Source of the DNA: Paenibacillus_F chitinolyticus_A | GTDB lineage: Bacteria; Bacillota; Bacilli; Paenibacillales; NBRC-103111 | NCBI RefSeq assembly: GCF_045038035.1 | Contig: NZ_CP173427.1 | Span: 1,550,001 to 1,614,000 of the forward strand | DNA length: 64,000 nt | Direction of reading: 5' to 3' | Shown here: positions 25,841-35,058 of the stretch, one piece after another | Layout: the number at the start of each line of letters is the position of its first letter | How positions within the stretch are numbered: the first letter of the stretch is position 1 | The notes under the pieces: model-generated | Databases searched by the model: none | Seen by the model: only the letters and a program-made list of their open reading frames with translations | What the model was told of the DNA's origin: nothing | Translations under genes and position numbers: made by a program

Positions 25841-28800
25841 ACCATCCGATCAACAAGCTAGAAAGAGGATATTGGAGGAGCTGAACACGACCTTTCTGGT
25901 AGAAGCCGGTGCAGGCTCGGGCAAGACAACCAGCTTGGTCGGCAGATTGCTGGCACTCATCGAGTCCGGAACGGCGAAGATGGAGCATATTGCGGCGATC
26001 ACCTTTACGAATAAAGCGGCGGATGAGATGAAGGAGCGTTTCCGCATTGCTTTAGAGCAGAAAACGGCTGATGTTGAAGGCGAAACTAGAGAACGAATGG
26101 AAGAAGCTTTGGCCAATCTGGACCAAATCTTTATTGGAACGATCCATGCGTTCTGTTCCTCCATGCTTCGCGAGCGACCGATTGAGGCCGGATTGGACCC
26201 TTCTTTCGAAGAAATGGATGATGAAATGAATCGCGCGTTCCACGATCAATGCTGGGATGAATATCTGATTCAGCTGCAGGAGGGCGATAGTGAGGCCCTT
26301 ACCTCCTTTGCCGAGGTGGGAATTGACATCAGCATTCTGAAGAATGTCTATGATCGGGTATCCCTTTTTACGGATCTCCAAATCCCTTGCGAACCGGTTC
26401 ATCGTCCTGATTTCAACCTCATCCGGCTCTCCCTGCTTCCCATGATCGAAGAAGCCAACAGGTTTCTACCGACAGCTGAACCGGAAAAAGGGTGGGATAA
26501 TCTTCAGGCAAAACTGCGAACTGCTACTCGCATGCTGCGGTTGTCGGATGAGCAGGACGATATGTTGATGCTAACGCTTGCGAAGATGTTTGACTTCAAA
26601 CTGGATGTGAAGCAGTACAAATGGACGGATAAGAAGCAAGCCAAAGCCATCTCCGAACGATTTCATGATTGGCAGATCACGGTCCTGTTCCCCTTCCTTC
26701 AATCGTGGCGGGAATATCTGTATCCCAATGTCATTCAATTTGTCTTGCCTGCATTGGAGTATTGCAGAGAACGGCGATTGCAGGCAGGGAAGCTGAACTT
26801 TCAGGATCTGCTGATGTATGCCTGCCGTCTTCTGCGTGATTACCCGGAGGTTCGCGCATTTTTCGCCGGGCGCTACCAACGGCTTATGGTCGACGAATTT
26901 CAGGACACCGACCCGGTCCAAGCGGAAATGATGTTTCTCTTAACGGGGGCCGGCGATGATCCGAATGAACGGAATTGGCGGAAGCTTACTCCAAAGCCGG
27001 GTTCCTTGTTCCTCGTGGGAGACCCGAAACAGTCCATCTATCGTTTCCGCCGCGCGAATATTTCCATTTATAACGAGGTTAAATCGCGGATTCAAGCATG
27101 TGGAGATGTGCTTCACTTGACCAGCAATTTCCGATCCGTCGATGCGATCGGCGATTTTGTGAACGGGCAATTTGTCGGCAAGCTTCCCGTCCGGGAAACC
27201 GATGTTCAAGCGGCGTATGTCCGGATGGAAACGAATATACCGAATCCAAAGGGGAATAAGCGCGCGGGTCACGGGGTTTATGCACTCACTTACCCGAAAA
27301 TTCCCGGAGGCAAGGATGAAGTAGCGGCGGTTGACGCACAGCGTATTGCCGCATACATCGCGTGGGCTTGCCGCGACGGAAATTTGCTTATTCAGGAGCG
27401 GGATGGCGCATCCTGGGTGTTCAGAGAGGCACGGCCCAATGATTTTCTTATATTGACAAGGACAAGGCATTATTTGCATCTCTACGCAGAAGAATTGGAG
27501 AAGCGGGGCGTTGCTGCGGAAACTGTAGGAAGCTCCGCTCTATACCCCGAGCTTCATACGCTGGGACAATTGGCCCTCTACCTGGCCGATCCATCCGATC
27601 AGGTGGCGATGCTGAGCGTATTGCGCGGACCTCTATTCGGTATTAGCGACAAGGAGCTGATGGCGCATCGTGCTCTAGGGAATGTGTGGTCTATCTATCG
27701 GCTGCCTGAGGAGTCAGCTGAACAGGGTAGTCAAGTTGTCGCTGCATGCCGTAAATTGCGGGAATATGCCGATTGGGTGAAAGAAATGCCTGCATGGTCA
27801 GCCTTGTACTGCATTCTGGAGGATACCGGTCTTTTGCCTTATTCCACGGTGCAAGAAGCTGGAGCAAATCGGTCTGGAACACTGCTTAAGATGTTGGAGC
27901 GATTGCAGCGTGACGCCATGCTCGCATCGGATTGGCATGAACTGGCGCATGCGATTTCGGCCATTCGGGAGAGCCAAGGTATGGAAACCGCCAGTCTTTA
28001 CACAGGCAAAGGGCAAGCGGTACGGATCATGAACGTGCATAAGGCAAAAGGGCTTGAAGCGCCTATCGTGTTTCTCGCTTGTCCTTGCGGGGAGAAGGAT
28101 CATGACGCCGACCAGTTTGTTGATCGTTCGGAGGCTGAGGCCGCGGGCTATTTCCTGATCCAACAATCGAAAGGGTTCCAGAAGGAAACGATTGCCCAGC
28201 CGGTTGGCTGGGAAGCGATGAGCGTGCGGGAGCGAGCATTCATGCATGCGGAGCGGGATCGGCTTCTTTACGTCGCGGCGACGCGGGCCAAGCAAATGCT
28301 AGTCGTCAGTCTCTACCCCGAACAACCTGCCAAGTGCCCGTGGAGTTCACTCATGGATGGGATGGAGCTAATCCGGGAGTTGGATGTTCCGGAATCGGAT
28401 GTTCAAACAGATGAGTATGATCGGGAACTTGACGGAGATATTGTAATTGGGACAACTTCATCTGGTTTATCCGGGTCCGAAGCCTCATCCATTGATCTAG
28501 GTGCTTACTTGGCCCAGAGAGAGCAGGTGTTCCATCAACTGCGCCAACCGACTTATGCCGAATCAACCGTTACCGGGCTGACGAAGAGCATGAGCGACAC
28601 GCCGGAATGGTCAGCCACTGGGAGGGGCCAATCTTTCGGCAGCGTGATCCATAAGGGGCTTGAAGCAGTTGGAAAAGGTCTTCCGATGAGCGAATTGCCT
28701 GAGTATGTTCAATACCTCTGCCAGGTCGAAGAGGTTGCAGAGAAGGACGCGGGGGATGCCCTGCCTGTTCTCCGAGAAGTTCTAGAAAGTGAACTCTGGC

Positions 28801-29177
28801 AGCGTAGTCTGAGAGCGAAGCAGCGATTGTTTGAAATCCCGATTATGATGGTTCAGAGCAATGGGGAGACAATGTCTTATCCCGCAACCGAGCAAACGAT
28901 GTCGGAAACAGCTGCCGCGGAATTGACGCATCAGTCCAATAACGGCGGCAATCTCTTGGTGAAGGGTGTAATAGATTTCGCTTTCGAAGAGGAAGATGGC
29001 TGGGTGATCGTCGACTTCAAAACGGATCAATTGGATGAGAGCAAATTGGAGCAGTTTGTTCGGTTTTATGCGCCGCAAGTGCAGGCTTATGCTAAGGCCT
29101 GGTCTGAGACGTTCGGTTATCGGATGAATGAAGCTGGATTGTATTTTGTTAGTTTGCGGAGGTTTGTATCGCTGTAG
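25833..29177 (+). CDS. AddA-like UvrD helicase with RecB nuclease domain
   Basis: A protein of about 1114 residues. TTG 25833 is chosen because GGAGGTGGAG (25819-25828) sits just upstream. All superfamily 1 motifs are visible: AGAGSGKTT (about 26), TFTNKAADEMK, VDEFQDTDPVQ (about 353), LVGDPKQSIYRFR (about 397), NVHKAKGLE (about 734) and YVAATRAKQ (about 811). The C-terminal nuclease has GVIDFAFEE and IVDFKTDQ (about 1059), then PQVQAYAKAW. With the preceding gene it forms an AddAB-like helicase-nuclease that degrades or processes DNA ends. It is followed 25 bp later by a small nuclease-like gene. Confidence 0.85.
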   Translation: MNEPSDQQARKRILEELNTTFLVEAGAGSGKTTSLVGRLLALIESGTAKMEHIAAITFTNKAADEMKERFRIALEQKTADVEGETRERMEEALANLDQIFIGTIHAFCSSMLRERPIEAGLDPSFEEMDDEMNRAFHDQCWDEYLIQLQEGDSEALTSFAEVGIDISILKNVYDRVSLFTDLQIPCEPVHRPDFNLIRLSLLPMIEEANRFLPTAEPEKGWDNLQAKLRTATRMLRLSDEQDDMLMLTLAKMFDFKLDVKQYKWTDKKQAKAISERFHDWQITVLFPFLQSWREYLYPNVIQFVLPALEYCRERRLQAGKLNFQDLLMYACRLLRDYPEVRAFFAGRYQRLMVDEFQDTDPVQAEMMFLLTGAGDDPNERNWRKLTPKPGSLFLVGDPKQSIYRFRRANISIYNEVKSRIQACGDVLHLTSNFRSVDAIGDFVNGQFVGKLPVRETDVQAAYVRMETNIPNPKGNKRAGHGVYALTYPKIPGGKDEVAAVDAQRIAAYIAWACRDGNLLIQERDGASWVFREARPNDFLILTRTRHYLHLYAEELEKRGVAAETVGSSALYPELHTLGQLALYLADPSDQVAMLSVLRGPLFGISDKELMAHRALGNVWSIYRLPEESAEQGSQVVAACRKLREYADWVKEMPAWSALYCILEDTGLLPYSTVQEAGANRSGTLLKMLERLQRDAMLASDWHELAHAISAIRESQGMETASLYTGKGQAVRIMNVHKAKGLEAPIVFLACPCGEKDHDADQFVDRSEAEAAGYFLIQQSKGFQKETIAQPVGWEAMSVRERAFMHAERDRLLYVAATRAKQMLVVSLYPEQPAKCPWSSLMDGMELIRELDVPESDVQTDEYDRELDGDIVIGTTSSGLSGSEASSIDLGAYLAQREQVFHQLRQPTYAESTVTGLTKSMSDTPEWSATGRGQSFGSVIHKGLEAVGKGLPMSELPEYVQYLCQVEEVAEKDAGDALPVLREVLESELWQRSLRAKQRLFEIPIMMVQSNGETMSYPATEQTMSETAAAELTHQSNNGGNLLVKGVIDFAFEEEDGWVIVDFKTDQLDESKLEQFVRFYAPQVQAYAKAWSETFGYRMNEAGLYFVSLRRFVSL

Positions 29178-29202
29178 TTTTTCTGGCAGGAGGAAAGGCA
29201 AT

Positions 29203-29880
29203 ATGAAACATTTTTGTATCCAAACGAATGACTTAAATGTGTGGAGAAGCTTTCTCGCCGATCCGGAGAAGCAGTGGAAGAAAGGGTATTCTGCCTACGA
29301 ACTAGCCCATTCGTGGACTGCATGCGAGGGATTACCGTCTTCGATACGAGGCGTGTTCTCGAATACCGAATTTGAAAATATGAAAATTCTTTATGTATTT
29401 CCGGAACACGAAGTGTATTTGGATAATCAAAAGGCACCGTCTCAGAACGATCTTTTTGTGCTAGGCAAGGCAGATCGAGATTTGGTTGTTATCATGGTGG
29501 AAGGAAAAGTGGAAGAGCCTTTCGGAGAACTGGTGAAGGACTGGCTGGAGCAAGCGAGCGACGGCAAGAGAAAGAGGCTCGCTTTTCTTAGAGAAACCCT
29601 GCAGCTTGAGGATTCCGTAAATTTGGATTCCATTCGATATCAGCTGCTTCATCGTACCGCTTCGGCCTTGTTGGAAGCTATGAATCTGAATGCCAAGAAG
29701 GCAATCATGCTGGTTCACTCTTTTAGTCCGGCCTCCGCATGGCTAGAGGATTATCTAAATTTCGTCCGTCTATTCGGGTTGCAAGGCCAAACTAACCAAC
29801 TCACCCCTTCTGTCCGTATTCATGAGGTTGAGCTATCCTTTGCATGGGTAAGCGAGAAAGCAAACAATTCACCATTTTAA
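29203..29880 (+). CDS. DUF6946-like protein, possible PD-(D/E)XK fold
   Basis: A 225-residue protein from ATG 29203 behind AGGAGGAAAGG. The stretch DLVVIMVEGKVEEPFGE contains an E-x-K motif on a predicted strand, preceded by acidic residues, as in PD-(D/E)XK nucleases. Later QLLHRTASALLEAMN and KKAIMLVHSFSP complete an alpha/beta pattern. The match to DUF6946 is from memory and is tentative. It is the last gene of the HIRAN-WYL-AddBA operon and may be an accessory nuclease. Confidence 0.6.
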   Translation: MKHFCIQTNDLNVWRSFLADPEKQWKKGYSAYELAHSWTACEGLPSSIRGVFSNTEFENMKILYVFPEHEVYLDNQKAPSQNDLFVLGKADRDLVVIMVEGKVEEPFGELVKDWLEQASDGKRKRLAFLRETLQLEDSVNLDSIRYQLLHRTASALLEAMNLNAKKAIMLVHSFSPASAWLEDYLNFVRLFGLQGQTNQLTPSVRIHEVELSFAWVSEKANNSPF

Positions 29881-30003
29881 GCAACCATTGCTTAAGATTG
29901 ATAAAAAATCGCAATTTCTTATACATAACTATTAAGAACCTATAACATGTGGTATTCTGTAACTTGTAGGCTCTTAAAGTATGTATAAAAGGGTGTATAA
30001 ATT

Positions 30004-30255
30004 ATGGATGTATGTTACAACAAGCTTTTCAAGTTGTTGATTGATAAAGGAATGAAGAGAACAGAATTACGGAGAATGACCGGAATCAGTCCCAATACCT
30101 TGACGAAACTCTCGAACAATGAATTTGTTTCTATGGAGGTTCTTGTTAAGATTTGCCGTTCATTGGCTTGCGATATCGGGGATATCGTGGAGGTTGTGAA
30201 TAAACCGGAGAATGAAGCTGTCGCACATGTTGCACTGAATGGTGACAAAGGATGA
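30004..30255 (+). CDS. XRE-family regulator of the BREX operon
   Basis: An 83-residue Cro/CI-type DNA-binding protein: KGMKRTELRRMTGISPNTLTKL is the helix-turn-helix, followed by VLVKICRSLACDIGDIVEV. Its stop overlaps the brxA start (ATGA at 30252), so it belongs to the BREX transcription unit and probably controls it. The 123-bp leader 29881-30003 is AT-rich, with a TATAAA box at 29984-29989 and no obvious copy of the composite operator found at the other operons. Confidence 0.82.
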   Translation: MDVCYNKLFKLLIDKGMKRTELRRMTGISPNTLTKLSNNEFVSMEVLVKICRSLACDIGDIVEVVNKPENEAVAHVALNGDKG

Positions 30256-30854
30256 GAAAACAAGAATACAGTGCAGGAATGGTGAAGCTTTCGTTCTGGT
30301 TTTCTGAGTTTCGTAAGGTGATAAACCTGATCAATCAGGGGAAAACGTTGAAAGAGATTAAAGTGCTAAATTTAGAAGAAAATCTATTCGCGGCTCCCAC
30401 ACAAGATAGGGCAATACAAATATTTAATACAGTGTCCAATCGGGTAAAAAGTTTAGATCAGTCATTTTATTCGCTTTTTGAACAAAGTGATATAGCAACG
30501 CAGAAAATCATCAACCTCATTGCAATAATGAAGACAGACAGCTTATTCTTCGATTTCGTTTATGAGGTTTACCGGGAAAAGCTGATTATTGGAAGCGATG
30601 AACTGGCTGACAGTGACATCAGAATTTTCTTCAATAACAAGCAACTGCAAAGTGAGAAAGTTGCAAAATGGACCGATTACACCCTTAAGAGACTGGGCAC
30701 CTGTTATAAGACAATGTTGATGGAAGCCGGTTTAACAGATCGTGCATCCGGGATCAGAAAGATTCTGAAACCAATATTAGATAAGACGCTGGAACAACAT
30801 CTGAGGGATAAAGGCATGGAATTGATGGTTCATGCCCTGACAGGGGTGAGATAA
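30252..30854 (+). CDS. brxA: BREX protein BrxA (DUF1819)
   Basis: A 200-residue helical protein opening with EYSAGMVKLSFWFSEFRKVI and containing the FNTVSNRVKSLDQSFYSLF stretch typical of BrxA/DUF1819, a NusB-like DNA-binding protein. First core gene of a type I BREX locus, it overlaps the XRE regulator and precedes brxB by two bases. Length equals the family norm. Confidence 0.88.
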   Translation: MRKQEYSAGMVKLSFWFSEFRKVINLINQGKTLKEIKVLNLEENLFAAPTQDRAIQIFNTVSNRVKSLDQSFYSLFEQSDIATQKIINLIAIMKTDSLFFDFVYEVYREKLIIGSDELADSDIRIFFNNKQLQSEKVAKWTDYTLKRLGTCYKTMLMEAGLTDRASGIRKILKPILDKTLEQHLRDKGMELMVHALTGVR

Positions 30855-30856
30855 GA

Positions 30857-31435
30857 ATGGCCAGCTTGGAAGAAAGATTAGATATAGCGGAACGAATGAT
30901 CCGCATGCCAAGTTTTCGCCAGAACAAAGGGCTTGGCAATGAAGTAGGTTACTATGTATTCGATTATCCGGCGGAGAAAGAACTGATTGTCAGGGAACGA
31001 ATCGAGTACATGAAGGCTAAAAATTCCAAAGCAATCGATGGTTTTGAACTGGTTGTTTTTGACCTCTACGATATCATCATTGACATTCTTGAGCAGGAAG
31101 GCTTCATGGAACAGTGTTTTATGTTCGAAAAGAAAAAAGGGCTTGAACGAATCGTAAAATCAGTCGGAAACCTCCTCCAGATCAATGATGATGCCAGTCT
31201 AATCGTTCAATATATTCAAGAACGTACCCCGCAGGAAGCCGTGGTCTTCTTAACCGGAATCGGGAAATGCTATCCATTGCTAAGGTCACATAAGGTGTTG
31301 AATAATCTTCATCAGGCAATTGATCATGTGCCGGTGGTTATGTTTTACCCGGGTAAGTATGATGGGCACGAATTAATCCTGTTTTCGGAAATCAAAGACG
31401 ATAATTACTACAGAGCATTCAGGCTTGTTGATTAG
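30857..31435 (+). CDS. brxB: BREX protein BrxB (DUF1788)
   Basis: A 192-residue protein with the DUF1788 patterns GNEVGYYVFDYPAEKELIVRE and VVFLTGIGKCYPLLRSHKVLNNL, ending with VMFYPGKYDG. BrxB is an essential core component of type I BREX with unknown biochemical role. It sits between brxA and brxC with gaps of 2 and 12 bp. Confidence 0.9.
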   Translation: MASLEERLDIAERMIRMPSFRQNKGLGNEVGYYVFDYPAEKELIVRERIEYMKAKNSKAIDGFELVVFDLYDIIIDILEQEGFMEQCFMFEKKKGLERIVKSVGNLLQINDDASLIVQYIQERTPQEAVVFLTGIGKCYPLLRSHKVLNNLHQAIDHVPVVMFYPGKYDGHELILFSEIKDDNYYRAFRLVD

Positions 31436-31447
31436 GGAGCTGATGAT

Positions 31448-34400
31448 ATGAAGATCAAGGAAATGTTCGTTAGAGAAATCGATCGGGATATTAAAGGTGT
31501 CATCAAAGTAGGCCAAGGTGATGAAGAAAATATTAAGCAAGAACTTGAAGAGTACGTTGTGACAAGAGAACTGCAAAAGCACTTTGCGGATTTCTTCTCC
31601 AGTTATAAGAAAGGGATTAACGGGTACACCGATAAAATGGGTGTATGGATTTCCGGCTTTTTTGGCAGTGGTAAATCTCACTTTCTGAAAATCCTTTCTT
31701 ACTTGCTCAGCAATAAGGAAGTGCAAGGAAAGAAAGCACTTGATTACTTCATAGAAGATAACAAAATCGTTGATCCAATGGTGCTGGCAGACATGAAGCT
31801 TGCGGCTAGTGTTCCTACGGATGTCGTTCTGTTCAACATTGATTCTAAGAGTGAAATGACCGGAAAACAATCCAAAGATGCCATTGTTTCCGTTTTTCTT
31901 AAAGTATTTAACGAAATGCAAGGATTTTGCGGCTCCATTCCATTTCTGGCAGATTTGGAAAGGCAACTTGTTGAAGAAGACCGCTATGAAGAATTTAAGA
32001 ACCTATTTCAAAAGAATTTCGGCAAGCCATGGGAAGAATCCCGACATAAGTTTGATTTTATTCAAGACAGCATAGTGGAAGTATTGGCTGAAATGGGCTT
32101 TATGAGCGAGGTTGCTGCTCGAAACTGGTGCGAGAAAGCGACGGAACCGTACTCCATTAGCATTGAAAATTTTGCACGTCTGGTGAAAGAATATATCGAC
32201 CGGAAGGGAAATAATCATCACATTGTATTCCTGGTGGATGAGATCGGCCAGTACATAGGGGATGACTCCAAGCTGATGCTTAATTTGCAAACGGTAACCG
32301 AGGATCTGGGGACGGCTTGCAAGGGCAAGGTTTGGATTGTCGTTACCAGCCAACAGGACATTGATTCCATTACCAAGACGAAGGGGAACGACTTCTCCAA
32401 GATTCAAGGACGATTCGATACCCGTCTGTCTCTTTCTTCAGCCAATGTCGATGAGGTGATCAAGAAGAGAATTTTGGATAAAAATACGACAGCTGAGCAG
32501 ACGCTAAGATTGCTGTATGAACAGAAAGCTACCATTATCAAAAACCTGATTGTGTTCAATGACGGTATAGAAAAGAAACTGTACGCAGACGACTGCGACT
32601 TTGCAGCCGTTTATCCTTTTGTGCCTTACCAGTTCAATTTGCTGGGCAGCGTCCTGACCTCCATCAGAACTCATGGGGCTTCGGGCAAGCATTTGGCTGA
32701 AGGCGAGCGTTCCATGATTGCGTTGTTTAAGGAATCGGCGGTAAAACTGATGGATCGTCCAGCCGGTACATTGATCCCCTTTAATATGTTCTACGATGCG
32801 CTGCATCAATTCCTGGATCACAGTCATAAGGGTGTCATTAGCCGCGCAATGGATAACGATTATATTAACCCCGACAAGCTGGATGACTGTTTTGCTGTTA
32901 ACGTACTGAAAACGCTGTTCATGATCAAATACGTCAAAGAGATTAAAGCCAACATTGATAATATTACCAGTTTAATGATCGCAGATATTGATACCGATAG
33001 AATGAAATTGAAAAAGCAAGTAGAGGAAGCATTGAAAATTCTCGCCAATCAAACATTGATTCAGAAGACTGGCGATATCTATGTGTTCTTGACCAATGAA
33101 GAACAGGAGATCAACCGTGAAATTGAGAGCCAGAATGTGGAGATGGCCGAAGTCATTGGCAAAGTTTCGGAGCTCATCTTTGATGACATATTCAAAGGTG
33201 AAAAATATCGTTACCCGGCCTTTAATGGCAGGTATAACTTTGCCTACAACCGATTTGTGGATGATCGTCCTTATAAATCGAACCAGAGCTACGATATCGG
33301 CATAAGAGTACTCACTCCGAGTACTGACTACAGCACCGATGAAACTACCTTGCGCATGATCTCAGGACAGGGGAGGGAAATTCTTGTCGTACTCCCCAAT
33401 GATTCCGCCTTTCTGGATGAAATCAGGAGTGCTCTGAAAATCGAAAAGTATTTGCGTCTAAATACTTCCAGCACACTGACGAAATTTGAACAGATCAAGG
33501 AAGCCAAACGTGTGGAGATGCGCGAAAGAAATGGAAACGCTAAGTTATTTTTGATCGAATCCTTGAAGAATGCTGATATTTATGTGAATGGGGACAAAGC
33601 CCAGATTGCTTCAAAAGACATCATAGCAAGAATGAATGATGCACTGGGACGACTCATTTCGATCGTTTATCATAAACTATCGTATATTGACACTCCCATG
33701 AGTGAAGCGAATATTCGCGCCTTGTTTAAGAATGAAAATCAGCTTACTCTTTCGTTGGAGGGCAGTACCGAACCGAACATCCATGCTTTAAAGGATATGC
33801 TCAGTTTTATTTCCAGTAATTCTTCCATGCACATGAAGACATCTATGAAGAGTTTGATGGATCGTTTTATGAAGGCACCGTATGGTTTCGTGGAGGATGA
33901 TGTGGAATGGCTCGTCGCCAAACTATTCAAGAACGGCGATATCTCGTTTACCGTTAATGGAACAAGTGTGACCTTGCTGAATAAATCGCATGAAGAAATT
34001 ATCAACTACATTACCAAGAGAGAATTTGTTGAGAAGCTGTTGACTGAACGCAGAGAGAAAGCATCCGACAGCCAAAAGAAGGCTGTACGCGAAGTCATGA
34101 AGGAATTATTCGGTACCTCCAGCGTCAATGAAGATGATGATGCGATGATGCAGAGCTTCCAGAAGTACAGCAGAGACATATTGAATGAGCTGGATAAATT
34201 TGAAATCATGTACCAGGCAAAATCGTTCCCTGGACAGAAGGTTGTCGCTTACGGAAAAAACTTGCTTCGTGCCATTCTTCAGATTCAGTCCCCAACGGAA
34301 TTCTTCAAGAAGCTTCATGCAGATCGGGACGATTATCTTGATTTTGCCGAAGATTATGAACCGGTCAAATTATTCTTTGACGGGGAGCAAAAGAAAGTAT

Positions 34401-35044
34401 TTGAGAAAGCTCTGAACCTAATGAAAATTTACGAGGAAAGTAAGACATTTATCGTAGATGAAAAAGTCGAACAAGTTGTTAATGAAATTAAAGCGATCCT
34501 GAAAAAAGAATCTCCTTATAGTGAAATTCCTAAATTGCCTGTATTATTGGATCAATTTACAGAGCTTTATGCGAAATTATTGCAGGATATGGAAGCTCCC
34601 GTGATCGCGGCGATAGAAGATGCCCGGAAACGAGTATTTGATGTATTGGATACAAAGGAATACAAGGACCAATTTACTAACCGCTTCCATCAGCTTTTCC
34701 TTGAAATTATGGAAAAGGCGAGAACATGCAACAATGTCGCGACTATGCAGAATATTAAGGTGGAAGCCGATGCGTTGAAAGTACGCCTTCTCAATGAGCT
34801 TTCCAAGAAAGATCAGCAGATTGCGGAAGGGTCTGGAACTTATGGTACAAATGGCGGCGATAAGCATGGTGAAGAGCTGTTACCAAAGATGAAGAAAAGA
34901 AAAAACATTAGTATTAAGAGCGTGAACCTTGCCGCTTCTTGGCAGATTGAAACCCCGCAAGATGTTGACAAATATATAGCCGCGCTTAAGGAACGGATTC
35001 TGAAAGAGTTGGACGCAGATACCATCATCAATATTGAGTTCTAA
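31448..35044 (+). CDS. brxC: BREX P-loop ATPase BrxC
   Basis: A 1198-residue ATPase. The Walker A motif GFFGSGKSHFLK lies at about residues 70-81 and a Walker B-type FLVDEIGQYIG near 262, followed by sensor-like VVTSQQDID. The length and the start (MKIKEMFVREIDRDIKGVIKV) are characteristic of BrxC/PglY. In BREX it forms a large complex with PglX and PglZ that is needed for both methylation and defence. The central and C-terminal regions are helical and end with SWQIETPQDVDKYI. Confidence 0.92.
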   Translation: MKIKEMFVREIDRDIKGVIKVGQGDEENIKQELEEYVVTRELQKHFADFFSSYKKGINGYTDKMGVWISGFFGSGKSHFLKILSYLLSNKEVQGKKALDYFIEDNKIVDPMVLADMKLAASVPTDVVLFNIDSKSEMTGKQSKDAIVSVFLKVFNEMQGFCGSIPFLADLERQLVEEDRYEEFKNLFQKNFGKPWEESRHKFDFIQDSIVEVLAEMGFMSEVAARNWCEKATEPYSISIENFARLVKEYIDRKGNNHHIVFLVDEIGQYIGDDSKLMLNLQTVTEDLGTACKGKVWIVVTSQQDIDSITKTKGNDFSKIQGRFDTRLSLSSANVDEVIKKRILDKNTTAEQTLRLLYEQKATIIKNLIVFNDGIEKKLYADDCDFAAVYPFVPYQFNLLGSVLTSIRTHGASGKHLAEGERSMIALFKESAVKLMDRPAGTLIPFNMFYDALHQFLDHSHKGVISRAMDNDYINPDKLDDCFAVNVLKTLFMIKYVKEIKANIDNITSLMIADIDTDRMKLKKQVEEALKILANQTLIQKTGDIYVFLTNEEQEINREIESQNVEMAEVIGKVSELIFDDIFKGEKYRYPAFNGRYNFAYNRFVDDRPYKSNQSYDIGIRVLTPSTDYSTDETTLRMISGQGREILVVLPNDSAFLDEIRSALKIEKYLRLNTSSTLTKFEQIKEAKRVEMRERNGNAKLFLIESLKNADIYVNGDKAQIASKDIIARMNDALGRLISIVYHKLSYIDTPMSEANIRALFKNENQLTLSLEGSTEPNIHALKDMLSFISSNSSMHMKTSMKSLMDRFMKAPYGFVEDDVEWLVAKLFKNGDISFTVNGTSVTLLNKSHEEIINYITKREFVEKLLTERREKASDSQKKAVREVMKELFGTSSVNEDDDAMMQSFQKYSRDILNELDKFEIMYQAKSFPGQKVVAYGKNLLRAILQIQSPTEFFKKLHADRDDYLDFAEDYEPVKLFFDGEQKKVFEKALNLMKIYEESKTFIVDEKVEQVVNEIKAILKKESPYSEIPKLPVLLDQFTELYAKLLQDMEAPVIAAIEDARKRVFDVLDTKEYKDQFTNRFHQLFLEIMEKARTCNNVATMQNIKVEADALKVRLLNELSKKDQQIAEGSGTYGTNGGDKHGEELLPKMKKRKNISIKSVNLAASWQIETPQDVDKYIAALKERILKELDADTIINIEF

Positions 35045-35058
35045 GGGAGACACTGCAG

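Noticed and set aside
29934..29966. AGAACCTATAACATG near the BREX promoter as a fourth copy of the shared operator
   Set aside because: Only the first six bases agree; the ATTC part is displaced and TGACAA is missing, so it is not the same element.
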